A stretch of 64,000 nt of DNA. Source: Diospyros lotus (Eukaryota > Streptophyta > Magnoliopsida > Ericales > Ebenaceae). The notes beneath the pieces were generated by a model. It was not told the origin of the DNA, ran no database searches, and worked only from the letters and a program-made list of their open reading frames with translations. Location of the stretch: the NCBI RefSeq assembly GCF_014633365.1, contig NC_068344.1, forward strand, positions 8,323,669 through 8,387,668. Direction: 5' to 3'. Shown one piece after another: positions 46,129 through 58,878 of the stretch. Numbering within the stretch: position 1 is the stretch's first letter; each line of letters opens with the position of its first letter. The position numbers and the translations under genes are program-made.

Positions 46129-48306
46129 TGTAGACACCCCCTTTCAGACCAAGGGAGGTGCTACATGAAATAAGGAATAAATGAATAACAACAAATAATA
46201 ACTCTCATAAATACTGAAAATATAAATCTCAATGTACTAGTCCCAAAATGGACAACATCGAACATAAATATCCCTCATAAAATAAATGACAACTGCGGAA
46301 TTAAATAACTAAATGTCAAATGACCAAAATACCAAATGACCCAAACATCTTTCAGGTTTTGAGTGGCTTCCACGTACACAATCTAACGCATCCCACTGCT
46401 AGAACCCAACTCGAGAACTCTTTTGCCGCTACCTGGAATGGTGAAGAATACAAGGTGAGTCACAAGACTCAGCAAGCAATAGGCATGAAAGAAATAATAG
46501 GCTGAGTCAAAATAAAACCTCGAACTCATAAAAAAAAAAACTCATCTCAATACCACAAGGTAACTCGATATAAACTGAAGGAAAACTAATCTCATAATTG
46601 AGGGATGTCTTAACTCTTCTTATAATCGAACTCATTAATGAAAGTTAATATATTTGAATAAACTGTTATGGTTGCACAGGTTCTCATATGATGATGCTCA
46701 GAATGAATATATCTCCTGCAGGTATGCACATAATGGCCTCATGTCTCACATAAATCTCAATGCACCTTAAATGCAACTCAAGGCACAAAGGCCTAAATAT
46801 AAACTCATACCTGCCTGTGGCTGAACCTGCAACCAAAAGAAATAAGCACATATACTCACTAGGGTTTTAAAACCCCTACTCCACAATAAGGAGTGTAAAT
46901 AATTATCTCGCTAGGGCCGTACGATGCCCCTAATTACCGATAATCAAATATCTCAAAATGAGCTCAAGGGATCCCATCTCGGACTAAGCCGCCTCAATGC
47001 AACAATGCACAAACAATATGCTAGCACACATTATGTAGTGCTCCACAATAAATAAAATGCCCAATGCTCACACAACATGAATGCTCATATTTCATAACAA
47101 ATCTCATCACAATCTCATGCAATGCATTTATCTTAATTCTCAATGTATTAGAGACTAAATATCTTGGAACGATTATAAGAATAGGGAATCTTTGACTCTT
47201 ATCTCAATTTAATTACTACTCCTCAACCAAGGCAATTAGCTTAGCATTCATTTAACTTGAAAAGCAATATTAAACTCCAATTACAAGTCTTAAGGATTTT
47301 AGAACATTAAAACTTTGAATATTTGATAAATTATTTTGGGGCAACCAATATTAGATCTCTTAAAAATTAATATCGTGTAATGGATCCAATAATGTTTATC
47401 TTAATTTCAACTCAATGATAAATAATACATCTCAAGTCTTATGGCATTAAGGATAAGCTAGATGTATAAAATTTGCTTAAGAATTATTTACGAAGTATAA
47501 GTGTTCATTAAATCTTATTAAACTTTATTAATAACTATTTTAAATTTAATTTTAAAACTTATTAAGAAGGAGTAATTAAATTATAAGAGAAAAATAATTA
47601 AATTAATTGAAATTAAATTCGAGTGCTACAGTGCCCCGCTAGCTACAGTGCAACCGCTACAGTAAATTGCTATAGTGAAATCTACTTGTTATTTGAAACT
47701 CCTACGAAGAACTCTCTACAACTTCATATAAATCATGCCTCTAATGGCCACAACCATGGATAAATTATTGAAACAACATTAAACTCCATTGAAAAGGATC
47801 AAATCTGGATTAAAACTCTCAAACTCAAAATCTCTGTAACAATGAATGATATATGTATATGCATATATATATATATGCTACTGCAACTATATAACTCAAC
47901 ATATATACATATACTTCAAATCCAATCAAACTCTAAATGCTAAACCATTCCAAAGGAAAGATTAGGATGATCAAATCCTAATAGAGCAGGATTGAAAACT
48001 CAGTTTATAAATCAAGAGATTCATACGTTGCTGTAAATAAAAGTTATACAAATCTCTATATATACATATGGATGGACTCAACAGAGAACCAATGGGACAA
48101 TAATGAATGTGGAGCCTCCAAGAAAATCATGGACTTAAGAGGTATAATCTAAGTAATGAAACAGAAGAGAAGAAGGATAAAGGAACTTGCATAGGAACAA
48201 GAGGGATTAGAACTTGCCTTAATAATCAAAGACCTCTCTGTAAATCTCCTCCACTCTATTTCTCCTTCTCTCAATCTCTCTCAGCTTCTCCTCCCTTCTC
48301 TGTTTT
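46129..48306 (-). repeat. Solo LTR (left part), chromovirus-like, TSD CATAA
   Basis: Starts TGTAGACACCCCC at 46129 and continues at 57626, ending GGGTCACTACA at 57992. cataa flanks both ends (46124-46128, 57993-57997). Joined length is about 2.54 kb, close to related LTRs here. Shares blocks with the 48307 LTR (caaggtgagNNacaa, actcagcaag). Contains five gctacagt-like words at 47628-47685. No interior of its own remains, hence a solo LTR. Confidence 0.85.
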
Positions 48307-49319
48307 TATAACACCCCATCTCCTAGAACTGCCCGAGAAGAGGTGCTACTCAGGAAAATAAAAATAAAACTAGCTGATAAACTGAAATCTGATACCATGA
48401 CTGAACATCTCAATCAACTGGAATAAAAACTCTGAGTCATTACAAACTGAAAAGCATAAACTCTAACTAAGGGACAATCCCTCAACTAAAATATAAAATA
48501 GATCTAAACTGAGAAAACACTATAAAACTCAACAAACTCCCAGACATCTTTTATCTTGAGCGGCTCCACGTACACACACTACTGAACACTGCTCCTAAGT
48601 CCCACATCTGATACTCCCCTGCTAGAACCTAGAGGGGTGAAGAGTACAAGGTGAGCTACAAAAGCTCAGCAAGTAATAAGGTGGAAAGAATACTGAAGCT
48701 GAATCGAAGAATATCAATACTGATAAATAACTCACTGAACTTGTACTGAATAATCACTGTCTGATTGCATTCATAAAAATGTAATGCACATAAACTGTAA
48801 ACTAAATGCAGGTATGCAACTTTGGCTCATAGGCCCACATAATCTGATAATACATACTTGTCTGATCTGAAACCTGTATACATAAAAACTGTAAGCACAT
48901 ACTGTGGGCAAAGCCCCTAGCCCCCTGGTTGCCACCAGGTGAGCAACTCATAAACTGAGCTGAAACTGAAACTGATGGGATCCCCGCGGACAAGCCACCT
49001 GGCGCGCATAATGCAATGCAATGCTCACATAAATGCTAGCACACGATATGTAGTGCTCCATATAAAGTCATGCTCAATGCTCATACCAAAATGTATGCAC
49101 ATAATCTCATAAAATAATGCTGATCATGTTATGATAATGCTGAACATGATATGATCTTCATCTATATATTAGAATACAAAGATTCAATGAACTATGATTT
49201 AAGGTATGGGTATGATTAACTTGTCATGTTCTGGCTTATGAATTCAATGTTGGAAGGTATTGAATACATTAACTGAATTAAACTTGAATTAGGACTCACT
49301 AGAAGCTAAATTGGATTTC

Positions 49320-49570
49320 TGGAAAAGTCATCCAGATATCAGGAAGGATATTCGAATATGATGAAAGACATCCGGATATGAAGAAAGCTCATCCGAATAC
49401 GGTGGCATTCAAAGAAGAAGCTTATTCGGATATGCTGGGATGTATTCGAACATGAACTAGGATATCCGGATATGATTCTAGTCATCCGGATATCTCACTG
49501 ATGCATTCGGATATAACTGGGGACTATTCGAATCAAAAATTCAACTTTTGAGGGAGGCATCCGGATATTA
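49320..49570. repeat. Cluster of palindromic atccggatat words
   Basis: About ten words of the type atccggatat, atccgaatac or attcgaacat occur in 250 bp at 15-35 bp spacing. Exact copies are perfect palindromes (atatccggatat). Confidence 0.8.
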
Positions 49571-49574
49571 GAAC

Positions 49575-50105
49575 TTAGAGTAATAGAACTTGCAATCCAA
49601 GATGGATAAGAACTTGCAATCCAAAATGGATAAGGATTAATAGAACTTGCAATCCAAAATGGATCAGGATTAATGGAACTTGCAATCCAAAATGGATCAG
49701 GATTAATGGAACTTGCAATTCAAAATGGATGAGGATTAATAGAACTTGCAATCCAAAATGGATAAGGATTAATGGAACTTGCAATCTAAAATGGATAAGG
49801 ATTAATAAAACTTGCAATCCAAAATGGATCAGGATTAATGGAATTTGCAATCCAAAATGAATGAGGATTAATAGAACTTGCAATCCAAAATGGATAAGGA
49901 TTAATGGAACTTGCAATCCAAAATGGATGAGGATTAATGGAACTTGCAATCCAAATTGGATAAGGATTAATGAAACTTGCAATCCAAAATGAATAAGGAT
50001 TAATGGAACTTGCAATCCAAAATGGATAAGGAGTAATAGAACTTGCAATCCAAAATGGATAAGGATTAATAGAACTTGCAATCCAAAATGGATAAGGATT
50101 AATAA
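49575..50105. repeat. 33-bp minisatellite, about 16 copies
   Basis: Unit aacttgcaatccaaaatgga plus taaggattaatag, with small variants. Because 33 is divisible by 3 and the unit lacks stops on the minus strand, it gives an open frame with an 11-residue period (LILIHFGLQVL). Confidence 0.9.
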
Positions 50106-50870
50106 AACTTGCTCATAACTTCACTGTTATACGCATATCTATATATATATACGTCTCTGTTTACTGATATAAAATCTGAGAACTCAATGAAGAACTGGAA
50201 TAATCTGAAAAACTGATATGAACCTGTAATGGAAGGGATTACAGGAAGAATACTTGCCTGATAGAACTCTTTAATCGAACCCTGGAGCGATCCTGAAAAC
50301 TTTAGCAAGCCTCTGCTATCTCTTGGCATTTCTGTTCTTCACACGGTGTGAAGAAAAGCTAAGCTAATAGGCTCTATATATAGACATAAAGTCCTAGATC
50401 TCTTTCCTTTTATAATTTGGAATCCCTCTCCCAATTGAACTTGAAGACTCTCAAAACCTTCTCCTATTGGGACTAGGAGACTCTTAATCCAATTCCATCT
50501 CATACATGGATTCTCATTCTTCTTTAAATACATAGTCCCACTTAATTAATAATAATACAAAAATTATTATTAAAACTCTCAAATAATAATAAAACTCGAA
50601 AATTACCTTCATGCCCTTGCATTTAATTTCTACAAAATAAATGCCATTTAAATGCTATTTAAATACTATTCTCTCAATTAAAAATCTAAATTGCCACCTT
50701 GGCAAATTCCTTTAACTCTAACATTAAAAAGAAATAAATGCTATTTTTTTCCTTCAAAATCTCTAAATTGCCACATTAAATAATTAATTGACAAAATCTC
50801 TTAATCAATGCTTTAATAATTAATTAAATAATTCCTGAATAAATACTGGGCCCTCTAATGGGTCGTTACA

Positions 50871-50890
50871 ATTTCTCTCCTCCTTAAAAG
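50871..50890 (-). other. Polypurine tract of the inner chromovirus
   Basis: On the minus strand aaggaggagagaaat lies directly before the LTR start TGTAACGACCC. Confidence 0.75.
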
Positions 50891-53800
50891 AATTTGGTCA
50901 TCCAAATTGGTACCTGGTTACTCAAACAATGAAGGGCAAAGCTCCTTATCTCTTCTTCTAATTCTCACGTCACCTTTTCCGACAAGTGACGTTGCCATTG
51001 CACTTTTACAAAAGGAATTGATCGATTTCTCAAAATCCTTTCTTTTCACTCTAGAATACTGATAGGCATCTCTTCATAAGACACATCTTCTCTAACTTCA
51101 AGAGTTTGAAAATCAATCACAAGCTGAGGATCTGACACATACTTCCTCAATATCGAAACATGAAACACGTTATGCACATGAGACAACTGAGGTGGCAAAG
51201 CTAACTCATATGCCAAAGTCCCTATCATCTCAACATTTCAAATGAACTGATGTAACGGGGACTGAGCTTCCCTGTTACGCCAAATCTACGAACTCCTTTA
51301 ATAGGCATGACCCTCAACCAAACATGGTCGCCTACCTCAAACTTGAGGTCTCGTCATCTCTTATCTGTATAGCTTTTCTATCTGTCTTGGGTTGTTTTCA
51401 TTATAACTTTGATCACTCGGATCTTTTCTGATGTCTACTCAATAATTTCAAGACATAATAAAACCCTATCACCAATCTCTTCCCAACATATGCGATCGAC
51501 ATATTCGCCCATACAAAGCCTCATAGGGTGACATTCCAATACTTGAGTGGAAACTATTATTGTAGACAAATTCTACCAAATGTGGATACTCATCCCAACT
51601 ACCTTGGAAATCTAGAATATAAGCTCTCAACTTGTTATCGAGAGTCCTAATAGTCCTTTCTGACTAGCTATCTGTTTGCGGATGAAATGCTATACTAAAC
51701 TTTATCTGAGATCCAAATGCATCATGCAAAGCTCCCTAAAAATGAGAAGTGAAACGAGGATCTTTATCTGATACAATGCTGGAAACACCGTGTAACTTCA
51801 CGATCTCTTCGATATAAATTCTAGCTAATCTATTCAATGGATAAGTCTTCTTAATAGGAAGAAAATAGGTTGATTTAGTCAAACGATCAACAATCACCCA
51901 TATAGCATCATAACCTCTAGTAGTCCTGGGTAAACCCATCACAAAAATCCATAGCAACATTATCCCACTTCTACTCTGGAATAGATAATGGAACTAATAA
52001 ACCTATAGGTTTCTGATGTTCCGCTTTTACTTGTTGGCATACTGAACACTATGAAACATATTTTGTACATCTTTCTTCATACCACTCCACCAATACTATC
52101 ACTTTAGGTTGTGGTATATCTTCGCAACACCTGGATAAATAGTATAACGACTTTTGTGTGCTTCATTCAAAATCTCGTGCTTAAGACTTCCATCATCAGG
52201 TATACAAATACATCCTTGAAATAAGAGTATACCATCACTCCGTATAGTATATCTCAAAGGAGAAAATTTCTCAATATCTGCTTAAATCTAAGCCAACTTC
52301 TTATCTTTTGATTGCTGGTCCTTGATTAAATCAAACAACTCGAGTTGCACCCTTATCCAAGCGCAACTCATCACTGATCTATCCTCTAGGGCTGAAATAA
52401 ATAAAGCACTTAATTTCTCCAATAACTTCCATTCTTGAAGCATCATCATAGCTATAGAAGCTTATCGCTGACTCAAAGCATTGGCTACTACATTAGCCTT
52501 TTCCTGGATGATATAGAATCTCACAGTCGAAGTCCTTGAATAACTCGACCCAACGTCTTTGCCTCATGTTCAATTCTTTCTAGGATAGAAGATATTGTAA
52601 ACTCTTATGATCTGTATAAATCTCAACCTTCTCACCATATAAATAGTGTCTCCATATCTTTAATGCAAATACTATCGTTGTTAACTCTAAATCATGTGTA
52701 GGGAAGTTCACCTCGTGTTTCTTCAATTGTCTTGAGGCATAAGCATTAACTCAACCTTCTTGCATCAATACGCAACCCAAACCTGAATGGGATGCATCGC
52801 TGTAGATGGTATATTTCTCTCCACTTCTTGGTATGGCTAAAATTGGTGTAGTAGTCAACTTCTACTTTAATTCTTGGAAAGCATGTTCACATGCGTCATT
52901 CCATTCCAACTTCTCTCATTTCCTTGTTATCTTAGTTATAGGGGAAGATAAACGAACAAATCCCTCAATGATTCGCCTATAATAGACTGCAAGACCTAGA
53001 AAATTACATATCTCTGTCATTGTCATCGGTCTCGGCTAAATCCATAACTGCTTTAGTCTTATCTGGATCCATTGAAATACTGTCTCCAGACACCACATGA
53101 CCTAGAAATCCAATATAAGTGAGCCAAAACTCACACTTGCTGAACTTAGCGTACAGTTGCTCTTCTCTGAGCCTCTATAGTTCCAAAGCAAGATGCTCTG
53201 TATGCTCCTCTACATTGGGTGAGTAACTGAAATATCATCTATGAAGACAATAATGAAGCAATCTAGGTACTCACGTAGAACTCGATTCATCAAATCCATG
53301 AAAACAACTAGAGCATTCGTTAACCCAAATGACATCGCCACAAACTCATAGTGTCCATAGCGAGTCCTAAATACTGTCTTCTGAATATTATCATCTCTGA
53401 CTCACCCTGATGATATCCTGATCTTAAATCTATATTCGTGAATACCTTAGCTTTTCGCAACTAGTCTAATATATAAGTCATCCACTAGAGGTAAAGGATA
53501 CTTATTTTTCATTGTCACCTGATTCAACTAGCAATAATCTATGCACAACCTTAAAGATCCATCTTTCTTCCTCACAAACCATTCTGGTGTGCCCCATAAG
53601 GATGAACTGGGTTGGATAAAAACCTTTTTCTATTAATTCTTCTAACTAGGCTTTCAATTCCTTTCGCTCATCAGGTGCCATTCGATATGGTGCCTCAGAA
53701 ATAGGCTGTATACTAGGCAATAACTCAATAGTAAACTCTGCTCCTCTCCGAGGAGGTAATCCTAGTAATTTATCAAGGAAAACATCTGAAAAATCTTGTA

Positions 53801-54900
53801 CAACTGGCACCTCAAACAACTTCTTATTAGTTCCCTCATCTAAGGTAACAAAAGCTAGCTAGGTAAGCTTCACATCTATCACACAACAACTTCTCTATTT
53901 TCATCACTGAGATCATAGGAATCGTAGCCATAGGCTTGACTCCTATATATATCTGAACCGGCTATCGAGGTAGATCAAAGTCAATAATCTTCTGTCGATG
54001 GTCAACTCTTGCATAATGCCGTAACAATCAATCCATGCCAAGGATCAAATCAAAATTCCTAACATCAAAAATTTCTAAGTCTCCAAATAACTTTTTATCA
54101 TGTACCTCGATCTAGCAATTCTCAAACATTTCTCTTGATAGCATATGCTTTCTGAACTGCTATGGCATAATCCACACTCTGAGCTCTTCCAAAAGCGTGG
54201 CAAATATCAGCACGCAATCCTATCTAAAATTTAGCAGCCTTCTTTGCTTCAGGGGATACTAACTCTGAGGCCTATTTAGTCAAGACTGTAAATTCTACCT
54301 CACCTTGGGCCACTGTCTTGGTACCTTACACCAACTCAACGAACTCAAAACCTTTCTGGTCCTTGACCCACGCTGGGTAATAAGCACCATTGAATACTTG
54401 TTGAAACTCGACCCATGTGGGTTCTTGATTACCAACCTCTGGCGGGTGGTCTTCCACCATCTCTCGGCATTGCCTCTAAACAAGAATGTGCTAAGTTGCA
54501 CTCGGCGATCGTCCGTACAATCAATAGCATCCAATTCTCAACCGCTGTTGCATCTGTGCCTCCATGGAATACTGATAGTCGGAAGGCCATGAAATTCTTT
54601 AATAGCTAACTCCCTGTATCTGCCTCCACAACTAGAGCTGTTGGAGTGACTAGCTTATTGCCACTACTACCTCCTACTTCTTGGGGAACTAGTGCTTGCC
54701 TAATTAATAACTAGGGTATCTACCACCTCATCAATCCTACTAACATACCTCACATCTCGGCCAATCCTGCCGTAGATTGCGACTGACACTCCTGGTGAGC
54801 CTGGTGTGGACACTGGAACTTCGTCCTGTATAGAAGCAGTCTGACTGCGAGTATGGGGTCATCCACCTCTATTACTCATCTTTCTGCATCACCACTTAGG
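50891..54900 (-). pseudogene. Broken gag-pol of the inner chromovirus
   Basis: Minus-strand remains in order. Gag near 54534-54295 (STFLFRGNAERWWKTTRQR). Post-protease FDLILGMD followed by a stop at about 54025. RT, with [14 protein letters not shown] at about 53275-53230 (the F-x-DD catalytic box) and [16 protein letters not shown] at about 53150-53105. RNase H region with [12 protein letters not shown] and RQRRWVELFKDFDCE (52630-52530). Integrase core at 51960-51736 (GLPRTTRGYDAIWVIVDRLT). GPY/F-region YELALPPQLSHVHNVFHVS at about 51210-51150. Chromodomain RNRSIPFVKVQWQ near 51030-50990, out of frame with the upstream part. Stops are numerous (for example the Trp after LGMD and the Trp after YLLS). 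A normal chromovirus would encode one 1,400-1,500-residue polyprotein. This copy is dead. Confidence 0.85.
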
Positions 54901-55000
54901 GTTAAAATACTGTTAATTGAGCTAACTTATCTAACTAACTGACACAAGTCCTAACTCTACCCAACATCCTATGTGTGTACGGGAGACTCCTTAAAACACC

Positions 55001-55012
55001 GCTCTAATACCA
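55001..55012 (-). other. Primer binding site, tRNA-Met type
   Basis: Minus strand tggtattagagc, one mismatch from tggtatcagagc, four bases from the LTR end. Confidence 0.75.
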
Positions 55013-56035
55013 ATACTATAACACCCCATCTCCTAGAACTGCCCGAGAAGAGGTGCTACTCAGGAAAATAAAAATAAAACTAGCTGATAAACTGAAATCT
55101 GATACCATGACTGAACATCTCAATCAACTGGAATAAAAACTCTGAGTCATTACAAACTGAAAAGCATAAACTCTGACTAAGGGATAATCCCTCAACTAAA
55201 ATATAAAATAGATCTAAACTGAGAAAACACTATAAAACTCAACAAACTCCCAGACATCTTTTATCTTGAGCGGCTCCACGTACACACACTACTGAACACT
55301 GCTGCTAAGCCCCACATCTGATACTCCCCTGCTAGAACCTGGAGGGGTGAAGAGTACAAGGTGAGCTACAAAAGCTCAGCAAGTAATAAGGTGGAAAGAA
55401 TATTGAAGCTGAATCGAAGAATATTGATACTAATAAATAACTCACTGAACTTGTACTGAATAATCACTGTCTGATTGCATTCATAAAAATGTAATGCGTA
55501 TAAACTGTAAACTAAATGCAGGTATGCAACTCTGGCTCATAAGCCCACATAATCTGATAATACATACTTGTCTGATCTGAAACATGCATACATAAAAATT
55601 GTAAGCACATACTGTGGGCAAAGCCTCTAGCCCCCTAGTTGCCACCAGGTGAGCAACTCATAAATTGAGCTGAAACTGAAACTGATGGGATCCCCGCGGA
55701 CAAGCCGCCTGGCGCGCATAATGCAATGCAATGCTCACATAAATGCTAGCACACGATATGTAGTGCTCCATATAAAGTCATGCTCAATGCTCATACCAAA
55801 ATGTATGCACATAATCTCATAAAATAATGCTGATCATGTTATAATAATGCTGAACATGATATGATCTTCATCTATATATTAGAATACAAAGATTCAATGA
55901 ACTATGATTTAAGGTATGGGTATGATTAACTTGTCATGTTCTGGCTTATGAATTCAATGTTGGAAGGTATTGAATACATTAATTGAATTAAACTTGAATT
56001 AGGACTCACTGGAAGCTAAATTGGATTTCTGGAAA

Positions 56036-56335
56036 AGTCATCTAGATATCAGGAAGGATATTCGGATATGATGAAAGACATCCGGATATGAAGAAGGCTC
56101 ATCCGGATACGCTGGCATTCAAAGAAGAAGCTTATTCGAATATGCTGGGATGTATTCGAACATGAACTAGGACATCCGGATATGATTCTGGTCATCCGGA
56201 TATCTCACTGATGCATTCAGATATAACTGGGGACTATTCGAATGAAAAATTTAACTTTTGAGGCAGGCATCCGGATATTAGGCGAGACATCCGGATATTA
56301 TCTTGACATTTCCGGATGTATCATATCCGGATATT
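56036..56335. repeat. atccggatat palindrome cluster, right LTR copy
   Basis: As at 49320-49570, plus a segment with three extra words (catccggatattatc, ttccggatgtatc, atatccggatatt) at 56280-56335. Confidence 0.8.
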
Positions 56336-56340
56336 AGAAC

Positions 56341-56875
56341 TTAGAGTAATAGAACTTGCAATCCAAGATGGATAAGAACTTGCAATCCAAAATGGATAAG
56401 AATTAATAGAACTTGCAATCCAAAAAGGATAAGGATTAATAGAACTTGCAATCCAAAATGGATCAGGATTAATGGAACTTGCAATCCAAAATGGATCAGG
56501 ATTAATAGAACTTGCAATCCAAAATGGATAAGGATTAATGGAACTTGCAATCCAAAATGGATAAAGATTAATAAAACTTGCAATCCAAAATAGATCAGGA
56601 TTAATGGAATTTGTAATCCAAAATGAATGAGGATTAATAGAACTTGCAATCCAAAATGGATAAGGATTAATGGAACTTGCAATATAAAATGGATGAGGAT
56701 TAATGGAACTTGCAATCCAAATTGGATAAGGATTAATGAAACTTGCAATCCAAAATGGATAAGGATTAATAGAACTTGCAATCCAAAATGGATAAGGATT
56801 AATAGAACTTGCAATCCAAAATGGATAAGGATTAATAGAACTTGCAATCCAAAATGGATAAGGATTAATAAAACT
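56341..56875. repeat. 33-bp minisatellite, right LTR copy
   Basis: As at 49575-50105, with several units gained, lost or changed. Frames on both strands here are array translations. Confidence 0.9.
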
Positions 56876-57625
56876 TGCTCATAACTTCACTGTTATACGC
56901 ATATATATATATATATACGTCTCTATTTACTGATATAAAATCTGAGAACTCAATGAAGAACTGGAATAATCTGAAAAACTGATATGAATCTGTAATGGAA
57001 GGGATTACAGGAAGAATACTTGCCTGATAGAACTCTTTGATTGAACCCTGGAGCGATCCTGAAGACTCTAGCAAGCCTCTGCTATCTCTTGGCATTTCTG
57101 TTCTTCACACGGTGTGAAGAAAAGCTAAGCTAATAGGCTCTATATATAGACATAAAGTCCTAGATCCCTTTCCTTTTATAACTTGGAATCCCTCTCCCAA
57201 TTGAACTTGGAGACTCTCAAAACCTTCTCCTATTGGGACTAGGAGACTCTTAATCCAATTCCATCTCATACATGGATTCTCATTCTTCTTTAAATACATA
57301 GTCCCACTTAATTAATAATAATATAAAAATTATTATTAAAACTCTCAAATAATAATAAAACTCCAAAATTACCTTCATGCCCTTGCATTTAATTTCCACA
57401 AAATAAATGTCATTTAAATACTATTCTCTCGATTAAAAATCTAAATTGCCATCTTGGCAAATTCCTTTAACTCCAACATTAAAAAGAAATAAATGCTATT
57501 TTTTTCCTTCAAAATCTCTAAATTGCCACATTAAATAATTAATTGGCAAAATATCTTAATCAATGCTTCAATAATTAATTAAATAATTTCTGAATAAATA
57601 CTGGGCCCTCTAATGGGTCGTTACA

Positions 57626-57664
57626 GTTTTATTCCCAACGACGTGAGATCTTCAAGCCTCAAAT

Positions 57665-57696
<32 letters not shown>

Positions 57697-57992
57697 AATA
57701 TAACATTGCCCCTTGAACCCTACGTGACTCCCTCTCCCAATATAACTTTCAATTTTCTCTTTAATTAAATGCTTAATTAATTTCTTCCAAAACTACCCTT
57801 AATTTAATTAACTCAAAATCTCCACAAAACTCAATTTCTTAAAATCTCAAAAATTCCTTTAAACCCTTTTTCCATAATTTAAATATCTCAAAATTCCAAC
57901 TTATTAATTTATCTCCAATTAATTTCCAAAAATTCCATTCTCAAAATAATTATTTTAATTAAAATTTCTAGGCCCTATAACGGGTCACTACA
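57626..57992 (-). repeat. Solo LTR (right part)
   Basis: Continuation of 46129-48306 after the inner chromovirus. Starts with the TSD copy gtttt, carries a (CA)n(TA)n run at about 57667-57695, ends GGGTCACTACA before cataa. Confidence 0.85.
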
Positions 57993-57997
57993 CATAA

Positions 57998-58878
57998 TCT
58001 CAAAATCTCATGAATTTTATCAAAAAGCATATATTTCAACAATTATGATAATCCGGCATAATCAATTCCTTTTCCTTAACACCGTTAAATCTAGAATCAA
58101 TAATCAAATAGAACAATTCCCAATTTTGAATTAACTATGCATTGAACCAAAGTTAATATAGGAAACATGAAATTGGCCTAAACATGAAAATAAAACATTT
58201 TTTTAAAGAAAATCATCATTCATGCACATTATATATTTCTTCTTCCCTTTTTTTTTTTCAATCAAAAAAAATTTGAGAATTATTAAATTTCCCACCCCCA
58301 CACTTAAATTAAACATTGTCCCCAATGTTTAAAAATAAGAAAAGAAGAAAAGAAAAGTAATATTCCCCTGATGTAAACCTTCTTGGGATGCTTGAAGATT
58401 GTTGCCCTTATTCTTTTGAAGAAGACGGGCCGGATTTCTTGATTCAACAAGTCCTAAAACGAAAACAAAATGAAATAAAAAATCAATCCAAGAATATTCT
58501 AAAAATTAAAAGAAATAAATAAATAAATAAATAATATTTCGAATGGGTTGCCTCCCATCAAGCGCTTCTTTATAGTCATTAGCTTGACTAGGTTTCCTTC
58601 TTCACGGAGGCTTGAATCCTTCTTCCATTAAAACTTTGTTTGTGCCAATTGATGGACTTATTCCTTGAATGCTAGCAACTCTCAATCCAATCCACTTCTT
58701 TTGCTCCCTCAACACCCTTATCAACCTTTCCTTTTCATGACCTGGTGGCCTGGCTTTTGAAGAAGAAGAAGAAACATCCAAAGGTAACAACTTGTCTCTT
58801 TTGGATGGACAACATTTTTGTTTTTTTTTTCAAATAGCCCACACCCACGACCTTGTTCTTGGCATTTAAAATTTGTTC
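57998..58878 (-). other. Athila-like interior after protease, non-coding
   Basis: On the minus strand it contains ttgatgggaggcaaccca (near 58540-58565) and gtgtgggggtggg (near 58291-58303, in ggggacaatgtt context). Both are recurrent in plant Athila/Tat elements to my knowledge. Apart from 58602-58790 nothing is coding. Confidence 0.6.
58602..58790 (-). pseudogene. Small pol remnant (start of RT region)
   Basis: A 62-codon frame with QKKWIGLRVASIQGISPSI and KVLMEEGFKPP. In Athila/Tat elements a closely similar pattern (IG..I..IKGISPSI ... ILLE) marks the beginning of the RT region. Here it stops at once and no RT core follows, so this looks like the joint of a large pol deletion. Confidence 0.5.

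Larger units (their letters stand above)
48307..50870 (-). repeat. 3' LTR of the inner chromovirus
   Basis: 2,564 bp, plus-strand ends TATAACACCCC and GGGTCGTTACA. Holds the palindrome cluster (49320-49570), the 33-bp array (49575-50105) and a minus-strand TATA-like run near 50370-50385. The 168-codon minus frame at 49575-50081 is the translated array. Confidence 0.9.
48307..57625 (-). mobile_element. Full-length decayed chromovirus
   Basis: LTRs 48307-50870 and 55017-57625 with target duplication gtttt (48302-48306, 57626-57630). It is inserted in the solo LTR above. A tRNA-Met-type primer site and a purine tract give the minus orientation. The 4.1-kb interior holds gag, protease, RT, RNase H, integrase and chromodomain remains in this order, all broken by stops and frameshifts. 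Confidence 0.9.
55017..57625 (-). repeat. 5' LTR of the inner chromovirus
   Basis: 2,609 bp, near-identical to 48307-50870 over long stretches. It contains the same palindrome cluster (56036-56335, longer by about 50 bp) and 33-bp array (56341-56875). Confidence 0.9.

Noticed and set aside
49575..50081. 168-codon minus frame with 11-residue repeats, taken as a possible repeat protein
   Set aside because: It is a 33-bp minisatellite in an LTR and varies freely between the two LTRs. No start context or domain supports a gene.
56341..56875. Regular repeats that could suggest a CRISPR array
   Set aside because: Units are contiguous 33-mers without unique spacers, in plant retrotransposon DNA.
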